A DNA stretch of 64,000 nt, from the NCBI GenBank assembly GCA_020161265.1, contig JAIUOC010000005.1, positions 248,001 to 312,000 on the forward strand, written 5' to 3'. The position numbers and the translations under genes were made by a program. Origin of the DNA: Chloroflexota bacterium (GTDB lineage: Bacteria > Chloroflexota > Chloroflexia > Chloroflexales > Herpetosiphonaceae). Numbering within the stretch: position 1 is the first letter of the stretch; every line of letters begins with the position of its first letter. The notes beneath the pieces are model-generated. The model worked only from the letters and a program-made list of their open reading frames with translations, ran no database searches and was not told the origin of the DNA. Below are positions 41,948 through 51,539 of the stretch, one piece after another.

Positions 41948-43108
41948 ATGCAGGGACTGCCCAAGAAAGCCAGTCGGGAGCAAAGCAAGCTTCACAACTA
42001 CCGACTTGTCTTCAAAGCCATCTACGACGGTGGCGCGATTAGTCGGGTGGATGTAGCACGCTTAACCAACCTCACGCCAACCACAGTTTCGAGTAACGTC
42101 GCGATCCTACTCGAAGAAGAATTGGTGCAAGAAGTCGGGTTAGCGCCCTCTGGTGGTGGAAAGCCAGCGACATTGCTGAGCGTATTGGATGATGGTCGTC
42201 ACTTGATCGGTTTGGATGTTGCGGGACACGAACTGCGGGGCACGATTATCAACTTACGTGGGGCAATTCGCCAACGCCAAACGCTCGCGCTGAATGGGGG
42301 CAATGTTCTCGAACAATTGTATCAACTGATTGATCAATTGCTGGCGAACACCCACAGCCCAGTTCTCGGAATTGGCATCGGCGCACCAGGGGTGATTAAC
42401 ACCACCGCTGGAGTTGTCCAACAAGCAGTCAACCTTGGTTGGCACAATCTCGCACTCCGCGATTTGTTGGGCAAGCGTTATGGGTTACCGGTCTATTTGG
42501 CCAACGATAGTCATGTAACGGCGATTGCTGAACACACGTTTGGCAGCCAGCGCAACGCGGCAAACCTTGTGGTGATCAACGTTGGGCGTGGGATCGGCGC
42601 AGGCATTTTTATCAATGGTCGAATTGTTGGTGGTGATGCTTGGGGAGCGGGTGAAATCGGTCACGTCGTGGTTCAACCTCATGGAACTCTCTGTCGTTGT
42701 GGCCATTATGGCTGCCTCGAAACTGTTGCCAGCACAAGTGCGCTGCTAACAAAACTTGATGCAACCCAACCACAATCACAGCCATGGACAATTGCCGAGG
42801 TCCAAGCGGCCTTAGCCGCGAATGATCCGACTGTCCGAGCCTTGGTTGACGAAGCCGCCTACTATCTTGGCATCGCCATTGCAAATGTAGTGGGTTTGCT
42901 CAACGCTCAATCAATTATCCTCGCTGGGTCGCTGGCCCAACTTGGCAATGATTTACTCCAACCGTTACGCCGTTCGCTAGCACAACACGCTTTGCAGACT
43001 TTGGTCGCCGCCACCGATGTGCAAGTGAGCACCCTCGGCAGCGATATTGTTACCTTAGGTGCAGCAGCTCTGTTACTAGCCAATGAGCTAGGCATTGTTC
43101 GGGATTAA
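41948..43108 (+). CDS. ROK family transcriptional regulator (NagC/XylR type)
   Basis: A 386-residue repressor. An N-terminal winged HTH (about 22-70; ISRVDVARLTNLTPTTVSSNV) precedes a ROK sugar-binding domain with the ATP-like loop GIGIGAPGVIN, DSHVTA, and the zinc motif CRCGHYGCLE (near 256). It is first in the amino-sugar gene cluster, so it probably represses it until an amino sugar or its phosphate binds, as NagC does with GlcNAc-6-P. Two palindromes and a consensus promoter lie just upstream, so autoregulation is likely. The ROK kinase follows after 59 bases. Confidence 0.92.
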   Translation: MQGLPKKASREQSKLHNYRLVFKAIYDGGAISRVDVARLTNLTPTTVSSNVAILLEEELVQEVGLAPSGGGKPATLLSVLDDGRHLIGLDVAGHELRGTIINLRGAIRQRQTLALNGGNVLEQLYQLIDQLLANTHSPVLGIGIGAPGVINTTAGVVQQAVNLGWHNLALRDLLGKRYGLPVYLANDSHVTAIAEHTFGSQRNAANLVVINVGRGIGAGIFINGRIVGGDAWGAGEIGHVVVQPHGTLCRCGHYGCLETVASTSALLTKLDATQPQSQPWTIAEVQAALAANDPTVRALVDEAAYYLGIAIANVVGLLNAQSIILAGSLAQLGNDLLQPLRRSLAQHALQTLVAATDVQVSTLGSDIVTLGAAALLLANELGIVRD

Positions 43109-43167
43109 GTTCCAGCAAACCACCCCCGACAGGCTTAGCCACTTAGTTCCTTGTATAGGGGGTTTGC

Positions 43168-44178
43168 GTGGATCAACGACAGCGCCGGAACGCCAATGGC
43201 TGGCGGCTGGGAGTCGATGTAGGGGGGACGAAAATTGCCACCCTACTTGTCGATGGCGATAATCGGGTTTGGGCCAGCGTTCAACGCCCAACCGATACCG
43301 CAACTCCAGACAATGCCCTCAAGTCTCTTGCTGACGCGATTTGGGAAACCTTGAAACAAGCCGACCTGCCCATTCGGCTCCTTGCGGGCATTGGGATTGG
43401 CATTCCAGGCCAAGTCGATACGCAGAGCGGGATTGTTCGGCACGCCGTCAATCTTGGCTGGCAAGCAGTTGATCTACGTGGATTCATCAACGCAACCTTT
43501 GGCACGGCCTGTGTGATTGAAAACGATGTTCGAGCAGCAGCATTAGGCATTCAACGCTATTGGTTGGCTGGTTCGATCGATTCGATATTATATGTTAGTA
43601 TAGGTACTGGCATAGCCGCTGGCATGATTCTTGATGGAGCTGTTTACCGTGGTAGTCACGGGATGGCGGGTGAAATCGGTCATGCACGTTTCGGATCATC
43701 AACAATTCGCTGTCGCTGTGGCAATTATGGCTGTCTTGAAGCCATTGTTGCTGGGCCAGCAATTGCCAACTATGCACACTCTCTGCTCTCATCATTCCCG
43801 CATAGCCAACTCCATCAGCTTAATTCGATAACCACTCCAGCAGTTTACGCCGCTGCTGAAGCTGGCGATGATTTAGCGTTGGCAGTTGCCCACATGGTTG
43901 GCGAACAACTTGCTCAAGCCCTCTATACCATGGTGCTTGCCTACGATTGCGACCATATTGTGCTTGGAGGCGGTGTTAGCCGCGCAGGCTCAGCCTTCTT
44001 CGCACCAATCGAACAAGCACTTGATGTCTTACGTCAGCAAAGTTCTCTAGCAGCATCGTTACTTCCGACAGGGCGAGTTAAGCTCTTAGATCGTGATTTT
44101 GCTGCTGGTGCATGGGGCGGGATCGCCTTGCTCGATAGCCAAGCGTTGGCGCGGGTTGCGCAAACGCAAATGGCCTAA
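43168..44178 (+). CDS. ROK family sugar kinase (probable N-acetylglucosamine or glucosamine kinase)
   Basis: A 336-residue kinase with GTG start. The phosphate loop GVDVGGTKIATLL (about 11-23), the catalytic Asp in NDVRAAALG (near 117), SIGTGIAAG and the zinc motif CRCGNYGCLE are all present, and there is no HTH. In this operon it should phosphorylate imported GlcNAc at O6, feeding NagA. Glucose or N-acetylmannosamine specificity cannot be excluded from sequence. It is a paralogue of the regulator just upstream. The RBS is weak (GGGGG about ten bases before GTG). Confidence 0.88.
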   Translation: MDQRQRRNANGWRLGVDVGGTKIATLLVDGDNRVWASVQRPTDTATPDNALKSLADAIWETLKQADLPIRLLAGIGIGIPGQVDTQSGIVRHAVNLGWQAVDLRGFINATFGTACVIENDVRAAALGIQRYWLAGSIDSILYVSIGTGIAAGMILDGAVYRGSHGMAGEIGHARFGSSTIRCRCGNYGCLEAIVAGPAIANYAHSLLSSFPHSQLHQLNSITTPAVYAAAEAGDDLALAVAHMVGEQLAQALYTMVLAYDCDHIVLGGGVSRAGSAFFAPIEQALDVLRQQSSLAASLLPTGRVKLLDRDFAAGAWGGIALLDSQALARVAQTQMA

Positions 44179-44313
44179 CTCGCCAAGGGATTGGCACAGA
44201 ATCCCACGGCAAAACCATACCAGTACCACATCGATTTAGGTTGGATTTGGGGAAACCACGGGTTATGGGTCACGCATAGCCCACCAATCCCCACACTAGG
44301 AGGAACAATCAAG

Positions 44314-45771
44314 ATGAAACATCGCAGTTTCCTGTTGTTACTGCTGATCAGCATGCTGATCGCCGCCTGTGGTGGTAGCACAACACCTACGACCGCACCA
44401 ACCGCTGACACTGCTGCACAAGCCACCACGGCTCCGGCAGCAACTGAAGCACCAGCCGCGACCGAAGCACCAGCCGCAACCGAAGCACCAGCCGCAACCA
44501 AAACTACAGATAGCACTGGCAGCGTCCCAGCCGTCAATCCTAACTATGCCGAATTAGTCCGCGCCGAAGCTGGCGAATTCAAAGGTACCAAAGTTAGCAT
44601 TTTCGGTTTGTGGGTTGAAGCTGAAGACACCGCCTTCAATCAAACCTTGGCTGCCTTCGAAGCCCGCACTGGCATCGATGTTCAGTACGAAGGCTCGAAA
44701 GATTTCGAAACCTTGATTCCTGTTCGCGCCGAAGGTGGTAACGCCCCTGACATCGCTGGTTTCTCACAACCAGGCTTGATGGCAACCTTGGCTCGCAAGA
44801 ACAAGTTGGTCGATATCTCAAGCTTCATCAAACCAGCAGATTTGCAAAAAGATTACATCCAATCATGGATCGATCTTGGCTCAGTTGATAACACCCTCTA
44901 CGGTGTCTTCTTCCGCGCCAGCACCAAGAGCATCGTCTGGTATCCAGTTCCAGCCTTCGAAGAAGCTGGCTACACTATTCCACAAACCTGGGATGAATTG
45001 ACTGCTTTGAGCGACAAGATGGTTGCTGATGGCAACACTCCATGGTGTATCGGCTTGGAACACGGCAACGTGACCGGCTGGGTTGCTACCGACTGGATGG
45101 AAGACATCATGTTGCGCACCGCTGGCGCTGAAACCTACGACAAGTGGGTCAGCCACGAAATCCCATTCACCGACCCAAGCGTCAAGAACGCTGCCGAAGT
45201 GATGGGCAAAATCTGGTTCAACGAAACCTACGTTGCTGGTGGCCGTGAAGGTATCTTGACCACCACCGTGGCCGATACCCAAACTCCAATGTTCAACGCC
45301 GACAAACCAGGCTGCTGGTTGCACCGCCAAGCTGGCTGGATTCCATCATTCTTCCCAGAAGGCAAGAAAGCTGGCACCGACAGCAACTTCTTCTACTTGC
45401 CACCAATTGATCCAGCCCAAGGCAAGCCTGTGTTGGGTGGTGGCGACGTGTTCGCTATGTTCAACGACCGCCCCGAAGTTCGCGCCGTCTTGCAATACTT
45501 GGCTAGCCCAGAATCAGCCAAAGGCTGGGTCGAAGCTGGTGGCTTTATCTCACCAAACAAGAGCGTAGACTTGGCTTGGTATGGTAACGACATCGACCGC
45601 CGCCAAGCTGAAATCATCAAGGAAGCAACCGTGTTCCGCTTCGATGCTTCTGACTTGATGCCAGCTGAAGTTGGCGTAGGTACCTTCTGGAAAGGTATGG
45701 TCGATTACGTGAACAATACCGAAATCGACACTGTGTTGCAAACCATCGAAGAAAGCTGGCCACAGAACTAA
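44314..45771 (+). CDS. ABC transporter sugar-binding lipoprotein
   Basis: A 485-residue lipoprotein (family 1 solute-binding). ATG 44314 follows AGGAGG; the reading from 44191 is unsupported. Signal MKHRSFLLLLLISMLIAACGG with lipobox Cys19, then a low-complexity Ala/Thr linker containing three tandem ATEAPA units, then the binding fold with VEAEDTAFNQTLAAFEARTG and VLQYLASPESAKGWVEAGG. It should capture chitobiose/GlcNAc oligosaccharides for the two permeases downstream. A strong hairpin follows the stop, probably to keep this transcript more abundant than the permease part. Confidence 0.9.
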   Translation: MKHRSFLLLLLISMLIAACGGSTTPTTAPTADTAAQATTAPAATEAPAATEAPAATEAPAATKTTDSTGSVPAVNPNYAELVRAEAGEFKGTKVSIFGLWVEAEDTAFNQTLAAFEARTGIDVQYEGSKDFETLIPVRAEGGNAPDIAGFSQPGLMATLARKNKLVDISSFIKPADLQKDYIQSWIDLGSVDNTLYGVFFRASTKSIVWYPVPAFEEAGYTIPQTWDELTALSDKMVADGNTPWCIGLEHGNVTGWVATDWMEDIMLRTAGAETYDKWVSHEIPFTDPSVKNAAEVMGKIWFNETYVAGGREGILTTTVADTQTPMFNADKPGCWLHRQAGWIPSFFPEGKKAGTDSNFFYLPPIDPAQGKPVLGGGDVFAMFNDRPEVRAVLQYLASPESAKGWVEAGGFISPNKSVDLAWYGNDIDRRQAEIIKEATVFRFDASDLMPAEVGVGTFWKGMVDYVNNTEIDTVLQTIEESWPQN

Positions 45772-45812
45772 TCAGCCTCCCTCGATGACGATGCGACGCA
45801 TCTGAAACTCTG

Positions 45813-45843
45813 CGCGAGGTAGGTAGCTTATGCCTACCTCGCG
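45813..45843 (+). terminator. Intra-operon hairpin after the sugar-binding protein gene
   Basis: CGCGAGGTAGG (45813-45823) and CCTACCTCGCG (45833-45843) form a perfect 11-bp stem, loop TAGCTTATG, 41 bases after the stop. The tail TTGTATC is weakly U-rich, so it is better read as a partial terminator or 3'-end stabiliser. Confidence 0.65.
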
Positions 45844-45857
45844 TTGTATCATATGGT

Positions 45858-46090
45858 TGTCGGGGATCGGTTGTTGGGGATCGGGAAGGTATGAAGGGTG
45901 AGGCCAGAAGGCAACGCTCAAAGGTTAACGCAGAGGGAAAAAGGCTATAGGCTTTTGGCTATCGGACAGCAGGAATAGAATCTAACGAATCTGTGCTAAT
46001 CTGTGGCTAAAAAATAATTAGTCGTGTAATTCGTGCAATTCGTGGCTAAAAAAACTTAACTTCGTGCTCTTCGTGTCCTTCGTGGATCAA
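45858..46090. repeat. Intergenic mosaic repeat, copy 9 (inside the amino-sugar operon)
   Basis: GGTTGTCGGGGATCGG and TTGTTGGGGATCGGG (45856-45885), then AACGCAGAGGG, a GAATAGAATCTAACGAATCTG module with CTGTGGCTAAAAAA (45974-46015, inverted relative to copy 8), and nonamers GTGCAATTCGTGGC and CTTCGTGTCCTTCGTGGATC (46034-46088). The whole 429-base gap between the binding protein and the permease gene is otherwise empty apart from the hairpin at 45813 and the sequence carrying the permease RBS. Confidence 0.8.
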
Positions 46091-46200
46091 ACATAGCACA
46101 GAGAACAGCGGAATCGACCAGATTCACTTGTTCTCTGGACTCTGTTCTCGGTAATCGCACAGTGCTTTGGTCGCACTGTTCCTCAGCAAGGAGTTGTGGC

Positions 46201-47298
46201 ATGTCATCACAACCACAAACAGGCACGCAGCCGCTCTCACGCAATAACGTCGGGATAGTGCGCATGCTGCTTGTGCCTCTCGCATTAATTATTTCAATCT
46301 TGGTCGGGCGTTGGAGCCTTGGCGTTATGAAAGATGCCGAAGCGCCACGGTTGTTGGTGGTTGGGGTGGCCTTGCTCGTCGGGGTCTTTGGCATCTGGAT
46401 TGCCTACTGGCTCTGTAACGAGTTGCTCAATCTGATTCCTTCTGAGACGCTGCGCGAGAAGATTCGCCCAGTGATTTTTGTTGGCCCAGCCTTGGCCTTG
46501 CTGATTATCTACTTGGTTTACCCAACCGTGATGACGGCCTACTATAGCGTGCTCGACAAAAATAGCGAGGCCTTTGTTGGGCTTGATAATTTTGTCTTTG
46601 CCTTTCAAAACCGCACCATCCAAATCGCGCTGCGCAATAATCTCTACTGGATTGTTGGTGTAACCACATTTAGCGTGGTTGGTGGTTTGATTATGGCGGT
46701 GCTGTTCGATAAAGTGCGCTATGAATCAGTTGCTAAATCGATGATCTTCTTGCCGATGATTATCTCGTTTGTGGGCGCAGGTGTGATTTGGCGCTTTATG
46801 TATGCCAGTAACCCGCCAGGCGTGGGCTTATTGAATGCGTTTATCGGCAATTTCGACTATAAGCCTGTTGCTTGGCTGATCAATAAGAGCGTCAATAATA
46901 TTTCGTTGATCGTGATTATGATTTGGCTGCAAACTGGTTTTTGTCTGGTGATTCTCTCAGCGGCGCTCAAGGCGATTCCCGCCGATATCATCGATGCGGC
47001 CCGGGTAGACGGCGCAGGCGAACTCGACATCTTCTGGCGAATTATCATTCCTTCGCTCAAAACTACAATTTTGACCGTGGTGACGACGGTGGTGATCGCG
47101 GTCTTGAAGGTGTTCGATATTGTGTATGTGATGACCAACGGTAACTATGAAACTGAAGTGATCGCCAACCGCATGTTTACCGAGTTCTTCCGCAACCAAA
47201 ACTATGGCCTAAGTAGTGCCTTGACCATGATTTTGGTGATCGCCGTGCTGCCAGTGATGATTATTAATGTGCGGAATGCCCGCCGTCAGCGAGGGTAA
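46201..47298 (+). CDS. ABC sugar permease, MalF/UgpA type
   Basis: A 365-residue inner-membrane permease. ATG 46201 follows AAGGAG; a GTG reading from 46162 is not needed. About eight hydrophobic helices; the EAA loop that contacts the ATPase reads IIDAARVDGAGELDIFWRIIIPSLK (about 260-284, quoted in outline). It pairs with the MalG-type permease that starts two bases after its stop. Two extra helices at the N-terminus (about 20-80) are typical of MalF. No ATPase gene lies in the cluster. Confidence 0.92.
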   Translation: MSSQPQTGTQPLSRNNVGIVRMLLVPLALIISILVGRWSLGVMKDAEAPRLLVVGVALLVGVFGIWIAYWLCNELLNLIPSETLREKIRPVIFVGPALALLIIYLVYPTVMTAYYSVLDKNSEAFVGLDNFVFAFQNRTIQIALRNNLYWIVGVTTFSVVGGLIMAVLFDKVRYESVAKSMIFLPMIISFVGAGVIWRFMYASNPPGVGLLNAFIGNFDYKPVAWLINKSVNNISLIVIMIWLQTGFCLVILSAALKAIPADIIDAARVDGAGELDIFWRIIIPSLKTTILTVVTTVVIAVLKVFDIVYVMTNGNYETEVIANRMFTEFFRNQNYGLSSALTMILVIAVLPVMIINVRNARRQRG

Positions 47299-47300
47299 TC

Positions 47301-48146
47301 ATGCGTATCCAACGTTTTTTCTCACGTTCATTTGTTCACTTCGCAGTTATCGCGATTGCCTTTCTCTGGACATTGCCAACCGTCGGCGTGTTAGTTAGCT
47401 CGTTCCGCCCTGAAAATGATGTTAAAACTTCAGGCTGGTGGAATGCGCTCAAACATCCATTCGAAGAATCGGTCTGGACCTTCAAGAATTATTCTGATGT
47501 GATCAACGCCAACGGTATCGGTGAAGCCTTTGTCAATACCTTGGTCGTAACGATTCCGGCCACGATTTTGCCAATTACGGTGGCTGCTTTTGCTGCCTAC
47601 GCCTTTGCTTGGATGAAATTTCCAGGCCGCGATTGGCTATTTGCCATGGTGATTGGCTTGATGGTCGTGCCCTTGCAGGTAGCATTGATCCCAATTTTGC
47701 GCTTGTATACGCAAACCGGGATCGCCGGAACCTTCCTTGGGTTATGGCTGGCGCATACTGGCTTTGGCTTGCCGCTGGCGATTTATCTGCTCTATAACTA
47801 TATTTCGCAGCTGCCAGGCGACCTGATCGAATCGGCCAAGATCGACGGTGCTTCCGATTTCACGGCCTTTATGAAGATTGTGCTGCCCCTTTCGACTCCC
47901 GCGATTGCCTCGTTTGCAATCTTCCAATTCCTCTGGATTTGGAATGACCTGCTGGTTTCGTTGGTGTTCTTGGGCACAAATAAAGTGTTGACGGTCAAAC
48001 TTTCTGAATTAACTGGCTCGCTCGGTAATAAATGGCACTTACTCACCGCTGGCGCGTTTGTCTCGATGGTCGTGCCGTTGGCAGTGTTCTTTGCATTGCA
48101 ACGCTATTTCGTGCGTGGGTTGCTAGCCGGATCAGTCAAGGGATAA
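47301..48146 (+). CDS. ABC sugar permease, MalG/UgpE type
   Basis: A 281-residue permease with six helices. The EAA motif ESAKIDGASDFTAFMKIVLPLS lies near residues 173-195 (outlined). N-terminal FLWTLPTVGVLVSSFRPENDV is typical of the second permease of oligosaccharide transporters. It is coupled to the MalF-type gene (two-base gap) and the GH20 gene follows after six bases. Confidence 0.93.
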   Translation: MRIQRFFSRSFVHFAVIAIAFLWTLPTVGVLVSSFRPENDVKTSGWWNALKHPFEESVWTFKNYSDVINANGIGEAFVNTLVVTIPATILPITVAAFAAYAFAWMKFPGRDWLFAMVIGLMVVPLQVALIPILRLYTQTGIAGTFLGLWLAHTGFGLPLAIYLLYNYISQLPGDLIESAKIDGASDFTAFMKIVLPLSTPAIASFAIFQFLWIWNDLLVSLVFLGTNKVLTVKLSELTGSLGNKWHLLTAGAFVSMVVPLAVFFALQRYFVRGLLAGSVKG

Positions 48147-48152
48147 CAAATT

Positions 48153-49952
48153 ATGCAATTATTACCAAAACCAAAAAACCTTCAGCGTGCTGAGGGAAGC
48201 TATGCTTTACCCAAAATTTGGCAGATTAGCCTACCTAGTGGGCTTGATCAGCGGGTTTCAGCCAGTTTAGCCGCGCTGGGCGAATATCAAGTAGTTGAGC
48301 AAGCTGCCAATTTGCTGCTAACGCTTGATTCAAGCATTGCTCACGCCGATGGCTATCGTTTGCAGATTGCTGCTGATGGCATGCAGATTGTTGCGCAAAC
48401 TGCGGCAGGCTTGTTTTATGGCCTGCAAACGCTGCGCCAAATTCAACAACAATCAGCTGGGCAATTGCCGTACCTATTAATTGATGATGCTCCAGATTTT
48501 GCAGTGCGTGGCTTTATGCTCGATATTAGCCGCGATAAAGTGCCAACCATGGCCACGCTCTACGCGCTGATCGACGAATTGGCTAGCTGGAAAATTAACC
48601 AAATTCAACTGTATATTGAGCATACGTTTGCCTACCAAAATCACCCCACAGTATGGGCTGATGCTTCGCCGCTGACTGCTGAGGAAGTGCGAGCGCTTGA
48701 TGATTTCTGTCTTGAGCGCTTTATCGAATTAGTGCCCAACCAAAATTGTTTTGGCCATATGCGGCGTTGGCTGACCAAACCAGAATATCGCGATTTGGCC
48801 GAGTGCCCCGACGGCTGCGACACTGGTGACCCCGATTGGGGCTATTTCGAAGAACCCTTCACCTTGGCTCCCGAACACCCAGGCAGCATCGAATTAGTAC
48901 GCAGCATGCTCGACGAACTATTGCCCAACTTCCGCACGCGCACGCTCAATGTTGGCTGCGACGAAACGGTTGAATTGGGCTTGGGGGCAAGCGCAGCGGC
49001 AGTTGCTGAGCGCGGCAAAGGTCGGGTGTATCTCGAATTTTTGCAAAAGCTCTACCACGAAGCCCATTCACGCGGCTATGTGATGCAATTCTGGAGCGAT
49101 ATTATTTTGCATTATCCAGAGTTGGTCAGCGAATTGCCGCGCGATGCCGAGGTGTTGATTTGGGGCTACGAGTCGCATCATCCCTTTGAAGAACAAGCCG
49201 CCACAATTGCCAAAGCTGGCTTGCCCTTCTACGTTTGCCCAGGCACTTCAAGCTGGAACACTGTCGCAGGCCGTACCACCAATGCCTTGGAAAATATCGC
49301 TAGCGCCGCCAAACATGGCTTGAACCACGGCGCAAAAGGCTTTTTGATGACCGATTGGGGCGATAATGGCCACTGGCAACCGCTCGTTACCAGCTATCTT
49401 GGCTTGGCAATCGGCGCTGCGCGGGCTTGGAATGCGCTCGCGGAACTTGATGTGGTCGCCTTGCTCGATACGGTGGTTTTTGCTGATAGCAACGAGGTTT
49501 TAGGCAATTTGGTCTATCAATTGGGCGATGTCTATCGCGCTGTGCCACCATTATTGCACAATACCTCGTCGTTATTCCGCATTTTGCAGGCTAACCCCGC
49601 AGCGATTGCCGAATTAAAACTTGATCGCGAAGATTTGCATAGCGCCGATGAGATTTTGGTGCAACTGCGCGATGACTTGCAAAATATCAAACCTCAACGC
49701 GCCGATGGTGAGCTTTGCCAAGTTGAGCTAGCTTGGGCGATCGATTTATTGCGCCATGCGGTGCAACGCGGTTTGTGGGTGCTTGATCAACAGCCAAGCG
49801 AAACCGCTAGCAAATTGCAACCAGAAATTGATACCTTGATCGAGCGCTTCCAACAAGTTTGGCTGAGCCGCAATCGCCCAGGTGGCTTGCAAGATAGCTT
49901 GAAACATTTTGCAAGCTTGCGCGATAGCTACGGCGAGGTGCGTTATGCCTGA
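48153..49952 (+). CDS. Beta-N-acetylhexosaminidase, GH20 (cytoplasmic)
   Basis: A 599-residue GH20 enzyme without signal peptide, so it acts on oligosaccharides after import, releasing GlcNAc (or GalNAc). The N-terminal GH20b-like domain (about 1-110) includes DGYRLQIAADGMQIVAQTAAGLFYGLQTLRQ in outline; the barrel starts GFMLDISRDKVPT, and the catalytic Asp-Glu pair is in NVGCDETVELG (near 270-271), where Asp orients the substrate acetamido group and Glu is the acid. A long C-terminal helical extension (about 450-599) is present. It overlaps the GNAT gene by eight bases. Confidence 0.92.
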   Translation: MQLLPKPKNLQRAEGSYALPKIWQISLPSGLDQRVSASLAALGEYQVVEQAANLLLTLDSSIAHADGYRLQIAADGMQIVAQTAAGLFYGLQTLRQIQQQSAGQLPYLLIDDAPDFAVRGFMLDISRDKVPTMATLYALIDELASWKINQIQLYIEHTFAYQNHPTVWADASPLTAEEVRALDDFCLERFIELVPNQNCFGHMRRWLTKPEYRDLAECPDGCDTGDPDWGYFEEPFTLAPEHPGSIELVRSMLDELLPNFRTRTLNVGCDETVELGLGASAAAVAERGKGRVYLEFLQKLYHEAHSRGYVMQFWSDIILHYPELVSELPRDAEVLIWGYESHHPFEEQAATIAKAGLPFYVCPGTSSWNTVAGRTTNALENIASAAKHGLNHGAKGFLMTDWGDNGHWQPLVTSYLGLAIGAARAWNALAELDVVALLDTVVFADSNEVLGNLVYQLGDVYRAVPPLLHNTSSLFRILQANPAAIAELKLDREDLHSADEILVQLRDDLQNIKPQRADGELCQVELAWAIDLLRHAVQRGLWVLDQQPSETASKLQPEIDTLIERFQQVWLSRNRPGGLQDSLKHFASLRDSYGEVRYA

Positions 49953-50406
49953 TCTCTTGGTCAAATTGTATGAACTGCCAACTATCCCCAGCATTACGGG
50001 CGTGACGATTCGTCGCGCCCTTGCCCCTGAACGCCATGTGGTGCTGGATTGGGTGGCTCGCTTTTTCTACCCCGCGTGGCGCAGCGAGTGTGCAGTGGCC
50101 TTCAGCCAATCACCAATTAGCTGCATTATTGCCGTCGAAGAGCAAAAACTCTTGGGCTTTGCCTGCTACGACACCACTACCCGCAATTTCTTTGGCCCAA
50201 CCGGAGTTGACCCTGATTGTCGTGGGCGCGGAGTTGGCACGGCTTTGCTGGTTGCGGCCTTGGATGCGATGAAACAACTTGGTTATGGCTATGCAATTGT
50301 CGGCGATGCTGGCCCCGTTGAGTTTTATCAACGCACAGTTGGCGCAATTGTCATCCCCGATTCGACTCCTGGGGTGTATCGTGGGATGTTGCAAGGGGAC
50401 GCATGA
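49945..50406 (+). CDS. GNAT family N-acetyltransferase
   Basis: A 153-residue acetyltransferase. The acetyl-CoA site VDPDCRGRGVGTALLVAAL (R/Q-x-x-G-x-G/A, near 88-105) is clear, with GFACYDT before it and YQRTVGA after it. Start ATG 49945 overlaps the GH20 stop by eight bases and has GGCGAGG upstream; its own stop overlaps nagA by four bases. Translational coupling on both sides means it belongs to the pathway. A role in acetylating glucosamine (so that GlcN re-enters as GlcNAc) is a reasonable guess; a general housekeeping acetyltransferase is the alternative. Confidence 0.88.
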   Translation: MPDLLVKLYELPTIPSITGVTIRRALAPERHVVLDWVARFFYPAWRSECAVAFSQSPISCIIAVEEQKLLGFACYDTTTRNFFGPTGVDPDCRGRGVGTALLVAALDAMKQLGYGYAIVGDAGPVEFYQRTVGAIVIPDSTPGVYRGMLQGDA

Positions 50407-51539
50407 GCAGCCTACGTTTTGAAAATGCCACGATCTATACGCCTGAGCTAAGCGCTGTGCGTAGTTTGGCGATTGCCGATGGTCATGTGGCTGAAGCCGC
50501 TCCTACCGCACCCTGCTATGATCTGACTGATCTGATTGTTGTGCCAGGTTTGATCGATTTGCAACTGAATGGGGCATTTGGCCACGATTTTACCAGCGAT
50601 CCCAACACAATTGGTGCGGTTGCTGATGGCTTGCCGCAATATGGTGTGACAGCATTTTTGCCAACGATCATCACTTCGCCGCTGAGCCAAGTTGCGGCGG
50701 CTCAACAGGTGGTACAACAGGGCAATTTTACTGGTTCGCGGGTGTTGGGCTTGCATCTCGAAGGGCCGTTTCTCAACCCAGCCAAACGTGGGGCGCATAA
50801 TCCCAGCCATTTGCGAAACCCTAGTTTAGCCGCGATCGAAACCTGGTCGCCAGCCAATGGTGTGCGCTTGGTAACCTTGGCTCCTGAGCTTGATGCCGCC
50901 GACGAACTCATTCGAGCCTTGGTTGAACGAGGAGTGGTGGTCAGTGCGGGCCACTCCGAGGCCACATTTGAAGAAGCTGAGGCTGGTTTCAATCAAGGCA
51001 TTCGCGCGGTAACCCATTTGTTCAACGCCATGCCAGCCTTGCATCATCGCGAGCCAGGTTTAGCCGGAGCGGCATTGAGCGATCAACGGATCACCATGGG
51101 CTTGATTCCCGATGGCGTACACGTTCATGCAGGCTTGGTACGCCATATTTGGCAAAGCGCCAGTCAACGGATTGCAATTGTCAGCGATGCCCAAGCTGCA
51201 CTCGGCATGCCCGATGGCGAATATCTGCTGGGCGACACAACCCTGACTGTGGCTAACGGTGAGGCTCGGCGCAGCGATGGCCGTTTGGCGGGCAGCGTAT
51301 TAGCGATGGATCAGGCTTTACGTAATCTTCAAGCGTGGACGAACAGCCCGCTTGAGCAGATTCTGCCAGCCTTTACCACGATTCCGGCCAATTTGTTGGG
51401 CTTGGCTCACTATGGCCGGATTGCAATCAATAACCCTGCTGATTTAGTCATTTTTGATCAGCACTATCAAGTCGTCGCTACACTTGTGGGCGGCAACATC
51501 GTCTATGGTTCTACAACCTTGGAGCAACGTCAATGCTAA
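50403..51539 (+). CDS. nagA: N-acetylglucosamine-6-phosphate deacetylase
   Basis: A 378-residue amidohydrolase-fold enzyme that removes acetate from GlcNAc-6-P to give GlcN-6-P. The metal and substrate motifs are intact: [30 protein letters not shown] (Glu near 120), [28 protein letters not shown] and VSDAQAALG (catalytic Asp in SDA). The region that normally reads DG in the first metal site is QLNG, as in NagA. ATGA overlap with the GNAT gene upstream and a seven-base overlap with the SIS gene downstream. Confidence 0.95.
   Translation: MSSLRFENATIYTPELSAVRSLAIADGHVAEAAPTAPCYDLTDLIVVPGLIDLQLNGAFGHDFTSDPNTIGAVADGLPQYGVTAFLPTIITSPLSQVAAAQQVVQQGNFTGSRVLGLHLEGPFLNPAKRGAHNPSHLRNPSLAAIETWSPANGVRLVTLAPELDAADELIRALVERGVVVSAGHSEATFEEAEAGFNQGIRAVTHLFNAMPALHHREPGLAGAALSDQRITMGLIPDGVHVHAGLVRHIWQSASQRIAIVSDAQAALGMPDGEYLLGDTTLTVANGEARRSDGRLAGSVLAMDQALRNLQAWTNSPLEQILPAFTTIPANLLGLAHYGRIAINNPADLVIFDQHYQVVATLVGGNIVYGSTTLEQRQC

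Noticed and set aside
43168-44178. Second ROK transcription factor
   Set aside because: No N-terminal helix-turn-helix; the phosphate loop begins at residue 11, so it is a kinase.
44436-44500. Tandem GCAACCGAAGCACCAGCC repeat as a regulatory repeat
   Set aside because: It is in frame and encodes the ATEAPA linker of the lipoprotein; a simple coding repeat.
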